From: Candidatus Thiodiazotropha endoloripes
GTDB taxonomy: Bacteria; Pseudomonadota; Gammaproteobacteria; Chromatiales; Chromatiaceae
DNA length: 64,000 nt
Direction of reading: 5' to 3'
Assembly: GCF_001708965.1 (NCBI RefSeq)
Contig: NZ_LVJW01000003.1
Coordinates: 434,001-498,000 of the forward strand
The translations under genes were made by a program, and so were the position numbers. The notes under the pieces were generated by a model. That model worked only from the letters and a program-made list of their open reading frames with translations. It was not told where the DNA came from and did no database searches. Shown one piece after another: positions 44,723 through 54,852 of the stretch; within the stretch, counting starts at the first letter, position 1, and every line of letters starts with the position of its first letter.

Positions 44723-45708
44723 TGAAACAGCAGCAGTTCGAACTCGAAAACCAGCCCTTGTGGGATGAGATCGAATCCCTGATCGAAGATCTGCAGCGCA
44801 AGCGCCAACATCGACAGTTGAGCAAACAGCAGCATCTTCAGTTTCCACTCCTCTATCGCAAGCTTTGCAGTCACTATGCACTGGCCCGCAGTCGAGGTTT
44901 CAGCCCGGCCCTGGTGGATCAGCTGCACGTTATGGTGTTGCGTGGGCATCCGCTACTCTACCGCTTCAAGGGGGAATGGGGATGGCGGATCCTGCAATTT
45001 GTCTTTACCGGGTTCCCCCGGGCGCTAAGGCGTCAGAAAGCCTATTTTCTGATCTCCCTGCTGGCCTTCCTTTTGCCTGGTTTGATCATGGGAACTGCCT
45101 GTTTTCTCAATGATGACCTGATCTATAGCGTGATGAACGAGGCCACCGTGGCAGAGATGGAGCAAAACTATGATCCGGCTAATGATCGACCGGGTCGATC
45201 TGTTGAGCGCAGCTCGGATACGGATTTCTTGATGTTCGGTTTCTATATCATGAACAATATCGGTATCGGCTTTCGTACCTTTGCCTCGGGGATTCTGTTT
45301 GGCATCGGCTCGCTGTTTTTTCTGCTGTTTAACGGTCTGGTGATTGGCGGGGTGGCTGGCCATTTAAGTCGGTTGGGTTATCACGATACCTTCTGGCCCT
45401 TTGTTTCCGGTCACGGCTCCTTTGAGTTGACCGCGATTGTGATCTGCGGCGCAGCCGGTCTGATGTTGGGTCACGCGCTGTTGGCACCGCGCCAACAGAC
45501 GCGGCTTCAGGCGCTGAAAATGCGGGCGCTTGAGGCACTGCCATTGGTGATGGGGGCGGCTTTGATGCTGCTGTTTGCCGCCTTTATCGAGGCCTTCTGG
45601 TCATCCAGTTCTGTGGCCGTGGCTACAAAATACGCTGTTGCAGCGATACTTTGGGCAGTGGTTATTCTCTATCTGGTCTTTATGGGGCGTAACGATGGAT
45701 CTGGATAG
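44722..45708 (+). CDS. SpoIIM-like stage II sporulation M family membrane protein
   Basis: 328 residues. N-terminal soluble helices (RKLCSHYALARSRGF), then about five or six membrane segments with the SpoIIM-family stretch ASGILFGIGSLFFLLFNGLVIGGVAGHL and FVSGHGSFELTAIVI. The family is common in non-sporulating bacteria inside MoxR clusters. Its last codons overlap the next gene (ATG 45695). Confidence 0.87.
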   Translation: MKQQQFELENQPLWDEIESLIEDLQRKRQHRQLSKQQHLQFPLLYRKLCSHYALARSRGFSPALVDQLHVMVLRGHPLLYRFKGEWGWRILQFVFTGFPRALRRQKAYFLISLLAFLLPGLIMGTACFLNDDLIYSVMNEATVAEMEQNYDPANDRPGRSVERSSDTDFLMFGFYIMNNIGIGFRTFASGILFGIGSLFFLLFNGLVIGGVAGHLSRLGYHDTFWPFVSGHGSFELTAIVICGAAGLMLGHALLAPRQQTRLQALKMRALEALPLVMGAALMLLFAAFIEAFWSSSSVAVATKYAVAAILWAVVILYLVFMGRNDGSG

Positions 45709-47173
45709 AATCGCCATCAAACTGCGTCTGCGGGAGAGTTGGGAAGGTATCGACCTGGGTTTCACCATGGCCAGACAGTGGTTCATCAATCTTTGGCTGA
45801 TCTGGCTCTGCAGTGCATTGCCGGTGATGTTGCTGTTGGTTGTCCTGCCGCTGCCGTTGTGGCTGGCGGGATTGATTCTATGGTGGCTGAAACCGGTCTA
45901 TGAACCGCCTCTGCTCTACTGGATGAGTCGCCGGGTGTTTTCGGAGACGATCAGCTTGAGGGGTGTATTCAGTGATTGGAGAAAAATCGTACTGCCCCAG
46001 TTGATCGCCATGCTGAGCTGGCGCCGATTTACGCCGGCCCGCTCCTTTTTCATGCCGGTGGTGGTGCTGGAGGGTTTGCGGGGTGAAAGACGAAAGAAGC
46101 GGATCAATGTACTCGCCAAAAACAGTGGGGCCGCTTCCTGGCTGACCATTGTCGGCCTCCATTTCGAAGTGATTCTGCAGTTTGGATTGTTGGGATTGAT
46201 CCTGGCCCTGATACCGGAAGATCTGTTGTGGACCGATTGGCAAAGCTATCTGTTTGATCCCGATCCTGTCAGTGAGTGGTTGCACCATCTTACTGCCCTC
46301 GCAGCAATGTCACTGATCGCGCCATTCTATGTGGCGGCAGGATTTGCACTTTACCTGACGCGACGCAGTCAACTGGAGGCCTGGGATCTGGAGCTGGGAT
46401 TGCGCAGGATGGCGCAACGACACGAAACTCGACCTGCAACAACGCGCAATTCACTGCTCGCCTGTCTCGCTCTTCTATTCTTCGCTTTCTCCCTGCCTGA
46501 AACGGCACAGTCCGTGGAGATGAGTCATCAGGATGCCGAAAGTCTGATTCAGGAGGTGTTGTCCGATGAGGCCTTCGGCGAAGAGAAAACGGTTAACTAT
46601 TGGGAATATGTGGGTGAGGAGGAGAGCCAGTCGGATGAATCCGATTCCACATTTTTAAGCTGGCTGGAATCGATTGCCGAGTCGACCGCTTTTTTGGGCG
46701 AGTTGCTGCTCTGGATTATGGTGATTGTTCTGCTCGCCTATCTGCTTCACTGGTATCTAAAAAACAGATCGGCATTTGGCCGTACGGTTATTGAGCAGAG
46801 TCACAGGCGGGTAGCGCCGACCATTGTGGCCGGTCTGGATCTGCGGCCTGAAAGCATGCCTGAGAATCCTTCAGTCAAAGCACTTGAAATGATTCAACAG
46901 GAGCAACCAAGAGAGGCTGTTGCACTGCTCTACAGAGCCACTCTTTCCCGCTTGGTGCATCACTATGCGTTGCCAATCAAAGCGGGTGATACAGAGAGGC
47001 AGTGTCTCGACAGGAGTCGTACACTGCAGATCCCTGATCTGTTCGACTACCTGAGTGAGTTGACCGCTGTCTGGCAGCAGCTTGCCTATGCGCATCATCA
47101 GCCGCAGAAGAGTCAATTGATTGATCTTTGCCGTGCATGGATTGACCATTTTGGTGGCCGCGATGCGGGATAG
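45695..47173 (+). CDS. DUF4129 membrane protein
   Basis: 492 residues from ATG 45695, overlapping the SpoIIM-like gene by 14 bp; a longer in-frame start at 45575 lies wholly inside that gene. Multi-pass N-terminal half; C-terminal soluble DUF4129 domain with AVALLYRATLSRLVHHYALPIKAGDTERQCL. A central TM near residue 355. Part of the same operon and probably cytoplasmic-facing at its C-terminus. Confidence 0.86.
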   Translation: MDLDRIAIKLRLRESWEGIDLGFTMARQWFINLWLIWLCSALPVMLLLVVLPLPLWLAGLILWWLKPVYEPPLLYWMSRRVFSETISLRGVFSDWRKIVLPQLIAMLSWRRFTPARSFFMPVVVLEGLRGERRKKRINVLAKNSGAASWLTIVGLHFEVILQFGLLGLILALIPEDLLWTDWQSYLFDPDPVSEWLHHLTALAAMSLIAPFYVAAGFALYLTRRSQLEAWDLELGLRRMAQRHETRPATTRNSLLACLALLFFAFSLPETAQSVEMSHQDAESLIQEVLSDEAFGEEKTVNYWEYVGEEESQSDESDSTFLSWLESIAESTAFLGELLLWIMVIVLLAYLLHWYLKNRSAFGRTVIEQSHRRVAPTIVAGLDLRPESMPENPSVKALEMIQQEQPREAVALLYRATLSRLVHHYALPIKAGDTERQCLDRSRTLQIPDLFDYLSELTAVWQQLAYAHHQPQKSQLIDLCRAWIDHFGGRDAG

Positions 47174-47174
47174 T

Positions 47175-48308
47175 ATGAAGAGTGCCCTGCTGCTGATTGC
47201 ACTGTTGGTTATGCTAGGCACCCTTGGCTGGCTCTGGTTTGAGAAAAATTTTGAGCGTCGCGAAAAGGTGGTGAGGAGTACCATGAGTCTCGAAGCCAGG
47301 CGCAATCCCATGTTGGCTGCCGAGATGTTTCTGAGCCGTCTTGGTCTGTCGGTTGAGAGCCGAACGGGTAGAGAGTATCTGATCCAGCCACCTGAAGATC
47401 CAGGGTTACTGTTGGTGCGTGATTTGGGGCCTCCATTGAGTGAGCGTGCCGTGAACGATCTCCTTGCATGGATTGAGCGGGGTGGCCATCTGCTGGCAGC
47501 GCCCGGTGACCAGTTGCCGGTGGCGGGCAAGCATGGTTTGCTGGCAAAACTGGGTGTCACCCTGGTCGATGCGGATGAGAGGGAGGAGGGGAATGAGACG
47601 CTTGCGCTCGACCTAACTGCCCAGGTTGAAGGATTGGAGGTCGATGTTGATATGCCCTATCGGTTTGTACTCGACGAAAGCTCCGAAGCCGTCAGACCGC
47701 TGGTTAAGGATCCCCGTTATCTGGTGTTTCCCTGGGGGGGCGGGTTTATCACTCTGATCAGCGATAGCGATATATTCAGCAATAACCGGATCGGTGAATT
47801 TGAGCATGCCCGTCTGCTTGCCCATCTGGCAACGGATGGTGATCCTGTGTGGCTACTGCACAGTGCGCAGATGCCCTCACTGACCAGTTTGATCTGGCGC
47901 TGGGCGCCTCAGCTGGTGGTGACACTGGTGCTTCTGGGATTGCTCACGGTGTGGTGGATGAGCCGGCGCAGTGGAACGATCTTGGCTAGCACAACATCAG
48001 ACCGCCGGGATCTGTTGGAGCATCTGCAGGCGAGTGCTGAATTTGCCTGGCGTAACGATCTCAAGGCCGGACTGCTGGAAGGGGCTCGGCATCAGGTTGA
48101 AAAGCGCTGGCTGAGCGCCCATCCAGTCCTGTTGCAGCTCGATCAAGAGGCGCGATGTAATTGGCTGGCGAAACGGACCGGTTTGAGTGCAACGGCTATT
48201 TTCAAGGCCCTCTATCCTGATCAACCGGACACCATGCAAATGATCAAAAACAGTATCAATCTGCAGCGATTGCTCGCTGCCTTACACCCAGACAGAAAAG
48301 TGAAATAG
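47175..48308 (+). CDS. DUF4350 membrane protein
   Basis: 377 residues from ATG 47175, one base after the preceding stop; ATG 47163 is an in-frame alternative that overlaps it. An N-terminal membrane helix (ALLLIALLVMLGTLGWLWF), DUF4350 domain (NPMLAAEMFLSRLGLSVES...LLVRDLGPPLSERAVNDLLAWIERGGHLLA), a second helix near residue 250 (LVVTLVLLGLLTVWWM), and a cytosolic helical C-terminus. A typical partner of MoxR and DUF58 genes. Confidence 0.87.
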   Translation: MKSALLLIALLVMLGTLGWLWFEKNFERREKVVRSTMSLEARRNPMLAAEMFLSRLGLSVESRTGREYLIQPPEDPGLLLVRDLGPPLSERAVNDLLAWIERGGHLLAAPGDQLPVAGKHGLLAKLGVTLVDADEREEGNETLALDLTAQVEGLEVDVDMPYRFVLDESSEAVRPLVKDPRYLVFPWGGGFITLISDSDIFSNNRIGEFEHARLLAHLATDGDPVWLLHSAQMPSLTSLIWRWAPQLVVTLVLLGLLTVWWMSRRSGTILASTTSDRRDLLEHLQASAEFAWRNDLKAGLLEGARHQVEKRWLSAHPVLLQLDQEARCNWLAKRTGLSATAIFKALYPDQPDTMQMIKNSINLQRLLAALHPDRKVK

Positions 48309-48310
48309 AC

Positions 48311-49285
48311 ATGCATGATAAAACCTCCCCCCCTCAGGACAGACTGGACCGGGCCAGACAGTTGGAGAGTGAGATAGCCCGTGCGGTGATTGGACAGCAA
48401 CAGGTTATCCATGAAGTGGTATTGGCCCTTTTCGCTGCCGGACATGTATTGGTGGAGGGGGTTCCGGGGCTGGGCAAGACCCTGTTGGTGAGAAGCCTCT
48501 CGGCGGCAATACAGGGTGAGTTCAGTCGGATTCAATTTACGCCTGACCTGATGCCCAGTGATATTTCGGGTCATATCATGTTCGATATGAAGAGTGAGAA
48601 TTTCCGGGTACGCAAGGGGCCGGTGTTCTGTAACCTGTTGTTGGCGGATGAGATCAACCGCTCGCCCGCTAAAACCCAATCGGCCCTGCTTGAAGCGATG
48701 CAGGAGCAGCAGGTGACCATCGAAGGCAGAACTTTCCCGTTAACCGCGCCGTTTCTTGTGCTTGCCACCCAGAATCCGATCGAGCAGGAGGGGACCTACC
48801 CCCTGCCACAGGCCCAGTTGGATCGCTTTCTGCTGAAGGTGTTCATCGATTACCCGGAAGAGGACGATGAGCAGCAGATGGTCAAACAGATCACCGACGG
48901 CCGGGTGGGAGACCAGCTCGATACCTCGACAATCCGGCCATTGATGAATGCACAAGAGATACCGCAGATACAGAACCATGTGGCCTGCCTGAAGGTGGAT
49001 GATGAGATCATCAACTATGCGGTGCGGCTGATCAGGGCGGCGAGAGATTGGAACGGTATTGAAGCGGGGCCAGGGCCACGGGGTACGATCTCCCTGCTGC
49101 GGGCTGCCAGGGCGGAGGCCTTTCTCGATGATCGGGATTTTGTCACACCCGACGATATCAAGAGTGCGGCGCTGCCGGTATTGCGTCATCGGGTTCGCCT
49201 GACGACCGATCTGGAAATCGAAGGCTACCGGCCGGAAGATGTGTTGAAGGATCTTCTGGATAACCTGCCGGCACCGAGAAAGTGA
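48311..49285 (+). CDS. MoxR-type AAA+ ATPase
   Basis: 324 residues. Walker A GVPGLGKT, Walker B LLADEINRSPAKTQSALLEAMQE, sensor 1 LATQNPIEQEGTYPLPQAQLDRF. MoxR-family chaperone ATPases assist maturation of metalloenzymes or membrane complexes and typically act with DUF58 and von Willebrand factor A-domain partners. Its stop overlaps the next gene's GTG start. Confidence 0.94.
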   Translation: MHDKTSPPQDRLDRARQLESEIARAVIGQQQVIHEVVLALFAAGHVLVEGVPGLGKTLLVRSLSAAIQGEFSRIQFTPDLMPSDISGHIMFDMKSENFRVRKGPVFCNLLLADEINRSPAKTQSALLEAMQEQQVTIEGRTFPLTAPFLVLATQNPIEQEGTYPLPQAQLDRFLLKVFIDYPEEDDEQQMVKQITDGRVGDQLDTSTIRPLMNAQEIPQIQNHVACLKVDDEIINYAVRLIRAARDWNGIEAGPGPRGTISLLRAARAEAFLDDRDFVTPDDIKSAALPVLRHRVRLTTDLEIEGYRPEDVLKDLLDNLPAPRK

Positions 49286-50586
49286 CACCCAAACGCCGCT
49301 TGATCTTGGCGTTGCTGCTGCTGGTTCTACCGGCGTTGTTAGCCATCTGGTATCCCCATTGGGCCTATGTCTGGGTGGGGGGTATGGTTTTACTGCTGTT
49401 TCTGGCTGCGGTTGATCTGTGGTGGCTGCGACAAATTCCATGCCCGAAGGTGGAGCGTCTGCTGCATACGACGATTCCGGTCGGTGTCTGGACCGGGGTT
49501 CAACTGAAACTGGAGAGTCGTTTCCCACACAACCTGATGGTTACTGTTCACGATCACCACCCGGCAGATTGTGATGTCAGGGATCAGCCGCTCACCCTTG
49601 AAATACCGGCTCAGCGTCAATTGACCATTAATTATCAGGTCCTGCCAAGAAGTCGCGGCGATAAACAGTTTACCGGTGTTGATCTGGTGATCCATTCAAG
49701 CTTCAGGTTGTGGCGGCTGAAACGGTTTCTCGATCACCAGACCAAGGTCAGGGTCTATCCCAATTTTCGAGAGATTGCCCATTTCGCGCTGTTGGCGACA
49801 GACAACCATCTCAGCCAGATGGGGGTCAGAAGGCGTCAGCGACGGGGAGAGGGCAGTGATTTCCATCAGCTCAGAGAGTATCGGGTGGGGGATGCGTTAC
49901 GCCAGATCGATTGGAAAGCCAGTTCCCGTTATCGCCGCCTGATCTCCAAAGAGTATCAGGATGAACGGGATCAACAGCTGGTGTTTCTACTCGATTGCGG
50001 ACGCCATATGCGTCACCGGGATGAGCAGGGAGCCCACCTCGATCATGTACTGAATGCAATGCTGCTGTTGAGCTATGTGGCTGAGCGTCAGGGTGATGGG
50101 GTTGGTTTCCTCAGTTTTGGCGGCATCCACCGCTGGCAACCGCCGATCAAGGGCGGCGATCTGGTACGGCGGATTCTCGACCGCTGCTACGATATAGAGC
50201 CTACCCTTGAGGCTGCGGACTATCTCTCTGCAGCCCGCCAGCTGATGTCTCTGCAAAACCGCAGAGCGCTTCTGGTGATACTCACCAACAGTCGTACCGA
50301 AGATCAGAGCGAATTGCAGAAGGCGGTTTCGATTCTGGCGAAACGGCACTTGGTGGTGATTGCTGATCTGCATGAGGCAAGTCTGGATCAGGTGCTGGAC
50401 AGACCGGTCACGGATCGGGCGGGAGCGCTGCGTTTTCAGGCGGTGGTCGACTATCTTGGTGAGCGCAGGGAGAGCCATGAGCGACTGCAGTACCGGGGTG
50501 GCCTGGTGATCGACAGTCGCCCTCAGCAGTTGCCGATTAATCTGGTGAATGCCTATCTGGATGTCAAAGCCTCAGGAGCATTGTAG
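49282..50586 (+). CDS. DUF58 domain protein (MoxR partner)
   Basis: 434 residues from GTG 49282, overlapping the moxR stop as GTGA. Two N-terminal membrane helices (LILALLLLVLPALLAIW; WVGGMVLLLFLAAVDLWW), a beta-rich domain, and the DUF58 signature EYRVGDALRQIDWKASSR, followed by a VWA-like segment (QQLVFLLDCGRHMRH). Last gene of the seven-gene operon. Confidence 0.92.
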   Translation: MTPKRRLILALLLLVLPALLAIWYPHWAYVWVGGMVLLLFLAAVDLWWLRQIPCPKVERLLHTTIPVGVWTGVQLKLESRFPHNLMVTVHDHHPADCDVRDQPLTLEIPAQRQLTINYQVLPRSRGDKQFTGVDLVIHSSFRLWRLKRFLDHQTKVRVYPNFREIAHFALLATDNHLSQMGVRRRQRRGEGSDFHQLREYRVGDALRQIDWKASSRYRRLISKEYQDERDQQLVFLLDCGRHMRHRDEQGAHLDHVLNAMLLLSYVAERQGDGVGFLSFGGIHRWQPPIKGGDLVRRILDRCYDIEPTLEAADYLSAARQLMSLQNRRALLVILTNSRTEDQSELQKAVSILAKRHLVVIADLHEASLDQVLDRPVTDRAGALRFQAVVDYLGERRESHERLQYRGGLVIDSRPQQLPINLVNAYLDVKASGAL

Positions 50587-50959
50587 TGCTCTTTTCGCTA
50601 CTGTTGTCAGGGATAAATCCTATCGGGTAACTTAAACAGCAGCAGACACTGCAGCGGTTTGCTGGAATCGAGTATTTGGTTTGTCTGGGTCGCTGCTGAT
50701 CAACCCATGCTGCCTCATCATGGCGAATGCCGGGATCCAGGTGTGTTGGCCGGCTTCAAGTCCCTAACATATTGATTATACAAAGAGAGGCATACTCCCG
50801 CTGAAAGTAATATACTTAGTCGCTCGACTGTTAACCTGTTCGCCAGTTTAATAGTTACGGTACTCTGAAAAGCGGCTTTGGTGCGCGGTAACTGCACCAT
50901 ATTGCAGGTGTTGAGAGAGCCCTGATTCTGCCAAAAATAACGTAAAGGCGATCGATGTA
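50587..50959. other. Intergenic region
   Basis: 373 bp, no gene and no clear terminator seen; probably holds the pssA promoter. Confidence 0.4.
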
Positions 50960-51742
50960 ATGGAGACTGAAGAGGCTAAGCCCAAGAAACGCAGCAGAGG
51001 CATCTATCTGCTGCCTAATCTGTTTACCACGGCCGCACTGTTTGCCGGTTTCTATGCGATTCTGGCCGCCGTCAATGGCAAGTTCGAAGTGGCTTCGGTG
51101 GCGATCTTTGTCGCCATGCTGATGGATGGTCTGGATGGTCGGGTGGCCCGCCTGACCAAAACCCAATCCGCTTTCGGTGCCGAGTATGACAGTCTGTCGG
51201 ATATGGTCTCATTCGGTCTGGCGCCCGCTCTGGTCATCTATATCTGGGCGCTCAGTGATCTGGGTAAACTGGGTTGGTTGGCGGCTTTCATCTATACCGC
51301 CAGCAGTGCCCTGCGTCTGGCCAGATTCAATACCCAGATCGGCATCGCCGATAAAAAGTATTTTCAGGGGCTGCCCAGCCCGTCAGCTGCTGCAATCGTG
51401 GCCGGTGGGGTATGGCTCGGCGTCGACTATGAGATCTCCGGTCAAAGCCTGGATTGGGTCGCAGCGGTGCTCACTACCCTGGTGGGATTGCTGATGGTCA
51501 GTAATTTCCGTTATCACAGCTTCAAGGAGATCGACTTCAGCGGCAAGGTGCCATTCATTGTGCTGGTTGTGGTGATGGTGGTACTGGCGATTATCCAAAC
51601 CCATCCTCCCACCGTTTTGTTCGCCCTGTTTCTGGTTTACGCCATCTCCGGACCGGTACTGACCCTTACCCAGTTGCGCAAACACCGGGAGGATCGGGTT
51701 GCCACCGATCAGGATAGTGGAGCCGGGCAGAATGGAGAGTGA
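50960..51742 (+). CDS. pssA: CDP-diacylglycerol-serine O-phosphatidyltransferase
   Basis: 260 residues. Integral membrane enzyme that makes phosphatidylserine, the precursor of phosphatidylethanolamine. The CDP-alcohol phosphotransferase signature is intact: DGLDGRVARLTKTQSAFG followed by AEYDSLSD. Membrane helices fill the rest. This is the type II (PssA of Bacillus and many proteobacteria) enzyme. The weak AAGG ribosome-binding site fits ATG 50960. Followed by leuA, as often seen in Proteobacteria. Confidence 0.95.
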   Translation: METEEAKPKKRSRGIYLLPNLFTTAALFAGFYAILAAVNGKFEVASVAIFVAMLMDGLDGRVARLTKTQSAFGAEYDSLSDMVSFGLAPALVIYIWALSDLGKLGWLAAFIYTASSALRLARFNTQIGIADKKYFQGLPSPSAAAIVAGGVWLGVDYEISGQSLDWVAAVLTTLVGLLMVSNFRYHSFKEIDFSGKVPFIVLVVVMVVLAIIQTHPPTVLFALFLVYAISGPVLTLTQLRKHREDRVATDQDSGAGQNGE

Positions 51743-51886
51743 TTCTGCTGTGCAATGGCCTGGTGCTGGGTTATATTCGCCGGGTCAATAGCGAGCAGCG
51801 CTCCGCCGCCCGATTGCATTCTCTGTTCCTGGTATGACCGGGATCGGATAACATACTATTCTTAAAACAGATTTTTCTAGATTTGC

Positions 51887-51919
51887 GAGGGCCAGCCGGA
51901 CTGGTGCTAACAGGCCCTC
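51887..51919 (+). repeat. Interspersed palindromic repeat, copy D (diverged)
   Basis: GAGGGCC...GGCCCTC ends with CTGGTGCTAACA inside; ends pair over 7 bp. Matches copies A-C best at the right half. About 80 bp before leuA. Confidence 0.55.
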
Positions 51920-51997
51920 TGGTAACTATTTTGTGAGCAAGCTTCCGGGGTTGAGATCTGCCTGGCTGTGGGTCCACCTGGCTTGCCGGAGAGAAGC

Positions 51998-53548
51998 ATG
52001 AGTCAAGCCGATCAACTGATCATTTTCGATACCACTTTACGGGATGGTGAGCAGAGTCCCGGTGCATCCATGACCAAGGATGAGAAGGTGCGTATCGGCA
52101 AGGCTTTGGAAAAGTTGCAGGTGGATGTCATCGAAGCCGGCTTCCCGATTGCCAGTCCGGGTGATTTCGAGGCAGTTTCAGCGGTGGCCAATGTGGTTAA
52201 GGATTCCACCATCTGTGGCCTGGCCCGTGCCCTGGACAAGGATATAGACCGGGCAGGCGAAGCCCTCAAGCATGCCAACTCCTCACGTATCCACACCTTC
52301 ATCGCAACCTCGCCGATCCACATGCAGCATAAACTGCGGATGAATCCGGATCAGGTGGTTGAGCAGGCGGTGCATGCGGTCAAACGGGCCCGTAAATATA
52401 CCGATAATGTGGAGTTCTCAGCCGAGGATGCGGGACGTTCCGAGATCGAATTTCTCTGTCGTATCTTCGAGGCGGTGATCGATGCGGGGGCCAGTACCCT
52501 GAATGTGCCGGATACGGTGGGCTATGCCATGCCCCATCAGTTTGGTGAAATGATCCGGCAAATGCGGGAGCGGATACCCAATTCCGATAAGGCGGTCTTC
52601 TCCGTGCACTGCCACAATGACCTTGGACTGGCGGTGGCCAACTCCCTCTCTGCTGTCAGCAATGGCGCACGCCAGGTTGAATGTACCATCAATGGTCTCG
52701 GCGAACGGGCCGGCAATGCCTCACTGGAAGAAATCGTGATGGCGGTGAAGACCCGTCAGGATGTCTTTTCCTGTGAAACCCGGCTGGATACCACCCAGAT
52801 CCTCAGCTGCTCCAAACTGGTCTCGAATATCACCGGCTTTCCGGTTCAGCCGAACAAGGCCATCGTTGGTGCCAATGCCTTCGCCCATGAATCAGGCATT
52901 CATCAGGATGGGGTGCTGAAATCCCGCGAGACCTACGAAATCATGCTCGCCGAAGATGTGGGTTGGAGCCAGAACCGCATGGTGCTGGGCAAGCATTCGG
53001 GACGAAACGCTTTTCGCACCCGACTGGAGAGTCTGGGGATCAGCTTCGAATCGGAGGAGGAGGTCAATGCGGCCTTCTCCCGCTTTAAGGATCTGGCCGA
53101 TAAGAAGCATGAGATCTTCGACGAGGATCTGCAGGCACTGATGACCGACACCAAGACCGAATCCTTCAACGAGCGGATCAAACTGGTCTCTTTGAAGGTC
53201 TGCTCCGAAACCGGAGAAACCCCCAAAGCGGATGTCACGCTGAGTCTTGATGGGGCGGAGGAGCCGGGTACAGCCGTTGGCGGTGGGCCGGTGGACGCCA
53301 CCTTTAAGGCGATAGAAAGTATCGTCAGCAGTGGCACCGAACTGCAACTCTATTCGGTGAACAACATCACCAGCGGTACGGATGCCCAGGGGGAAGTGAC
53401 GGTTCGGCTGGAGATGGATGGACGCATCGCCAATGGTCAGGGTGCGGATACCGATATTGTGATCGCCTCGGCCAAGGCCTATATCAATGCGGTCAACAAG
53501 ATTATGACGCCGATCACCAAGGCTCACCCGCAAACCGGTGATGTATAG
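51998..53548 (+). CDS. leuA: 2-isopropylmalate synthase
   Basis: 516 residues from ATG 51998, with GGAGAG upstream (the frame is open to 51968). First committed step of leucine synthesis: acetyl-CoA + 2-ketoisovalerate. [12 protein letters not shown], the metal-binding [25 protein letters not shown], and the C-terminal leucine-binding regulatory domain (from about residue 390). Typical length. Confidence 0.97.
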   Translation: MSQADQLIIFDTTLRDGEQSPGASMTKDEKVRIGKALEKLQVDVIEAGFPIASPGDFEAVSAVANVVKDSTICGLARALDKDIDRAGEALKHANSSRIHTFIATSPIHMQHKLRMNPDQVVEQAVHAVKRARKYTDNVEFSAEDAGRSEIEFLCRIFEAVIDAGASTLNVPDTVGYAMPHQFGEMIRQMRERIPNSDKAVFSVHCHNDLGLAVANSLSAVSNGARQVECTINGLGERAGNASLEEIVMAVKTRQDVFSCETRLDTTQILSCSKLVSNITGFPVQPNKAIVGANAFAHESGIHQDGVLKSRETYEIMLAEDVGWSQNRMVLGKHSGRNAFRTRLESLGISFESEEEVNAAFSRFKDLADKKHEIFDEDLQALMTDTKTESFNERIKLVSLKVCSETGETPKADVTLSLDGAEEPGTAVGGGPVDATFKAIESIVSSGTELQLYSVNNITSGTDAQGEVTVRLEMDGRIANGQGADTDIVIASAKAYINAVNKIMTPITKAHPQTGDV

Positions 53549-53563
53549 CCTGAGCCAGAGACA

Positions 53564-54334
53564 ATGGATGAGCTGAGGCGCCAAAACTATCTGCGGATGA
53601 TGGGGGTAACCCAGTGGCGACTGCGTCAGACCGATTCCCATGAAGCGATACAACAACCTGTTGTGGAAGCTGAAGCAGAAGTCGGCCTGGCGGAGCAACC
53701 TGCTGTGGCAAGTGATCCGATTGGGTCGTCTGATCGTGCACCAACAGCAGTGGATCTGTCCGACTGGCTGACGCTCCGGGAGCAGGTGAAAACGTGTCGG
53801 CAATGTGGCTTACGCGCCGGTTGCAGCCAGACCGTGTTTGGCGTCGGTAATCAGCAGGCCGATATGCTGGTAATCGGTGAGGCACCCGGTGCGGATGAGG
53901 ATCGTCAGGGAGAGCCCTTCGTCGGCCGTGCGGGACAACTGCTGAATGCCATGCTGCTGGCTATGGGGTTCAAACGGGAGGCGGTGTTTATTGCCAATAT
54001 CGTCAAATGCCGGCCACCTGACAACCGGGATCCCGCTGCAGAAGAGGCACTGGCCTGTCAGGACTACCTGTTGCGACAGATTGCGCTGATTCAACCGAAA
54101 CTGATTCTCTCGGTCGGTCGGATCTCTGCCCAGAATCTTCTCAAAACGGATATTGCGGTGGGTAAGCTGAGGGGGCGGGTGCATGCCTTTGGAGAGACCA
54201 ATATCCCTCTGGTGGTCACCTATCATCCAGCCTATCTGCTGCGCTCACCAGAACAGAAAAGTAAGGCCTGGCAGGACCTGCAACTGGCCCTCTCGGTGCT
54301 CGCTCCTGTCAACAAGGCCCAAGGTCAATCCTGA
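53564..54334 (+). CDS. udg: Type-4 uracil-DNA glycosylase
   Basis: 256 residues. Fe-S cluster cysteines in CRQCGLRAGC (about residue 86) and NIVKCRPPDNRDP, plus a later ACQDYL. Active-site motif GEAPGADEDRQGEPFVGRAG and TYHPAYLLR. The first 75 residues are variable. It removes uracil from DNA. Starts 15 bp after leuA; rimI follows 2 bp later. Confidence 0.94.
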   Translation: MDELRRQNYLRMMGVTQWRLRQTDSHEAIQQPVVEAEAEVGLAEQPAVASDPIGSSDRAPTAVDLSDWLTLREQVKTCRQCGLRAGCSQTVFGVGNQQADMLVIGEAPGADEDRQGEPFVGRAGQLLNAMLLAMGFKREAVFIANIVKCRPPDNRDPAAEEALACQDYLLRQIALIQPKLILSVGRISAQNLLKTDIAVGKLRGRVHAFGETNIPLVVTYHPAYLLRSPEQKSKAWQDLQLALSVLAPVNKAQGQS

Positions 54335-54336
54335 CC

Positions 54337-54825
54337 ATGAGCGCTCTGGTCACCGATCCTCTGCTGGGTATACGGCCAATGCGGGAGGAGGATCTGGCCC
54401 AGGTCTTCGCCCTGGAGATTGAAGTCTACCCCTTTCCCTGGACCGAAGGGATCTTCCATGACTGCCTTAGGGTGGGTTACTCATGTTGGGTACTTACCAT
54501 GGACGATCAGGTGATCGGCTATGGAGTGATGTCGGTGGTGATTGATGAGGCGCATATTCTGAATATCTGTATCTCACCGGAGTGGCGCAGGCGAGGTCTG
54601 GGTGAGAAGCTGATGCGGCGACTGATCAAAGTGGCGGGGCAGCACGGAGCCGAGACCGTATTTCTTGAGGTTCGGGTGAGTAATCGGCGCGCTTTGCAAC
54701 TTTATGAAAAGATCGGCTTTGTCGAAGTGGGTATGCGCAAGGCCTACTACCCTGATCACAACAAAAACCGGGAGGATGCACTGCTGCTCTCCCTCGAAAG
54801 ACTCAACGCTCGTGGGTCCGGTTGA
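54337..54825 (+). CDS. rimI: Ribosomal protein S18 alanine N-acetyltransferase
   Basis: 162 residues. GNAT fold: VFALEIEVYPFPWTEG, acetyl-CoA loop VDEAHILNICISPEWRRRGLGEKLM, VFLEVRVSNRRALQLYEKIGF, RKAYYPDHNKNREDALLL. Acetylates the N-terminal Ala of S18. Two bases after udg, so co-transcribed. Confidence 0.94.
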   Translation: MSALVTDPLLGIRPMREEDLAQVFALEIEVYPFPWTEGIFHDCLRVGYSCWVLTMDDQVIGYGVMSVVIDEAHILNICISPEWRRRGLGEKLMRRLIKVAGQHGAETVFLEVRVSNRRALQLYEKIGFVEVGMRKAYYPDHNKNREDALLLSLERLNARGSG

Positions 54826-54852
54826 TCGTTACCTTATTTACTGCGTGGCCCA

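Noticed and set aside
45575..45694. Upstream extension of the DUF4129 gene
   Set aside because: It lies wholly within the SpoIIM-like gene; ATG 45695 gives a typical overlap.
51743..51997. Leucine attenuator/leader peptide before leuA
   Set aside because: No Leu-rich short frame and no alternative hairpins seen; only repeat copy D.
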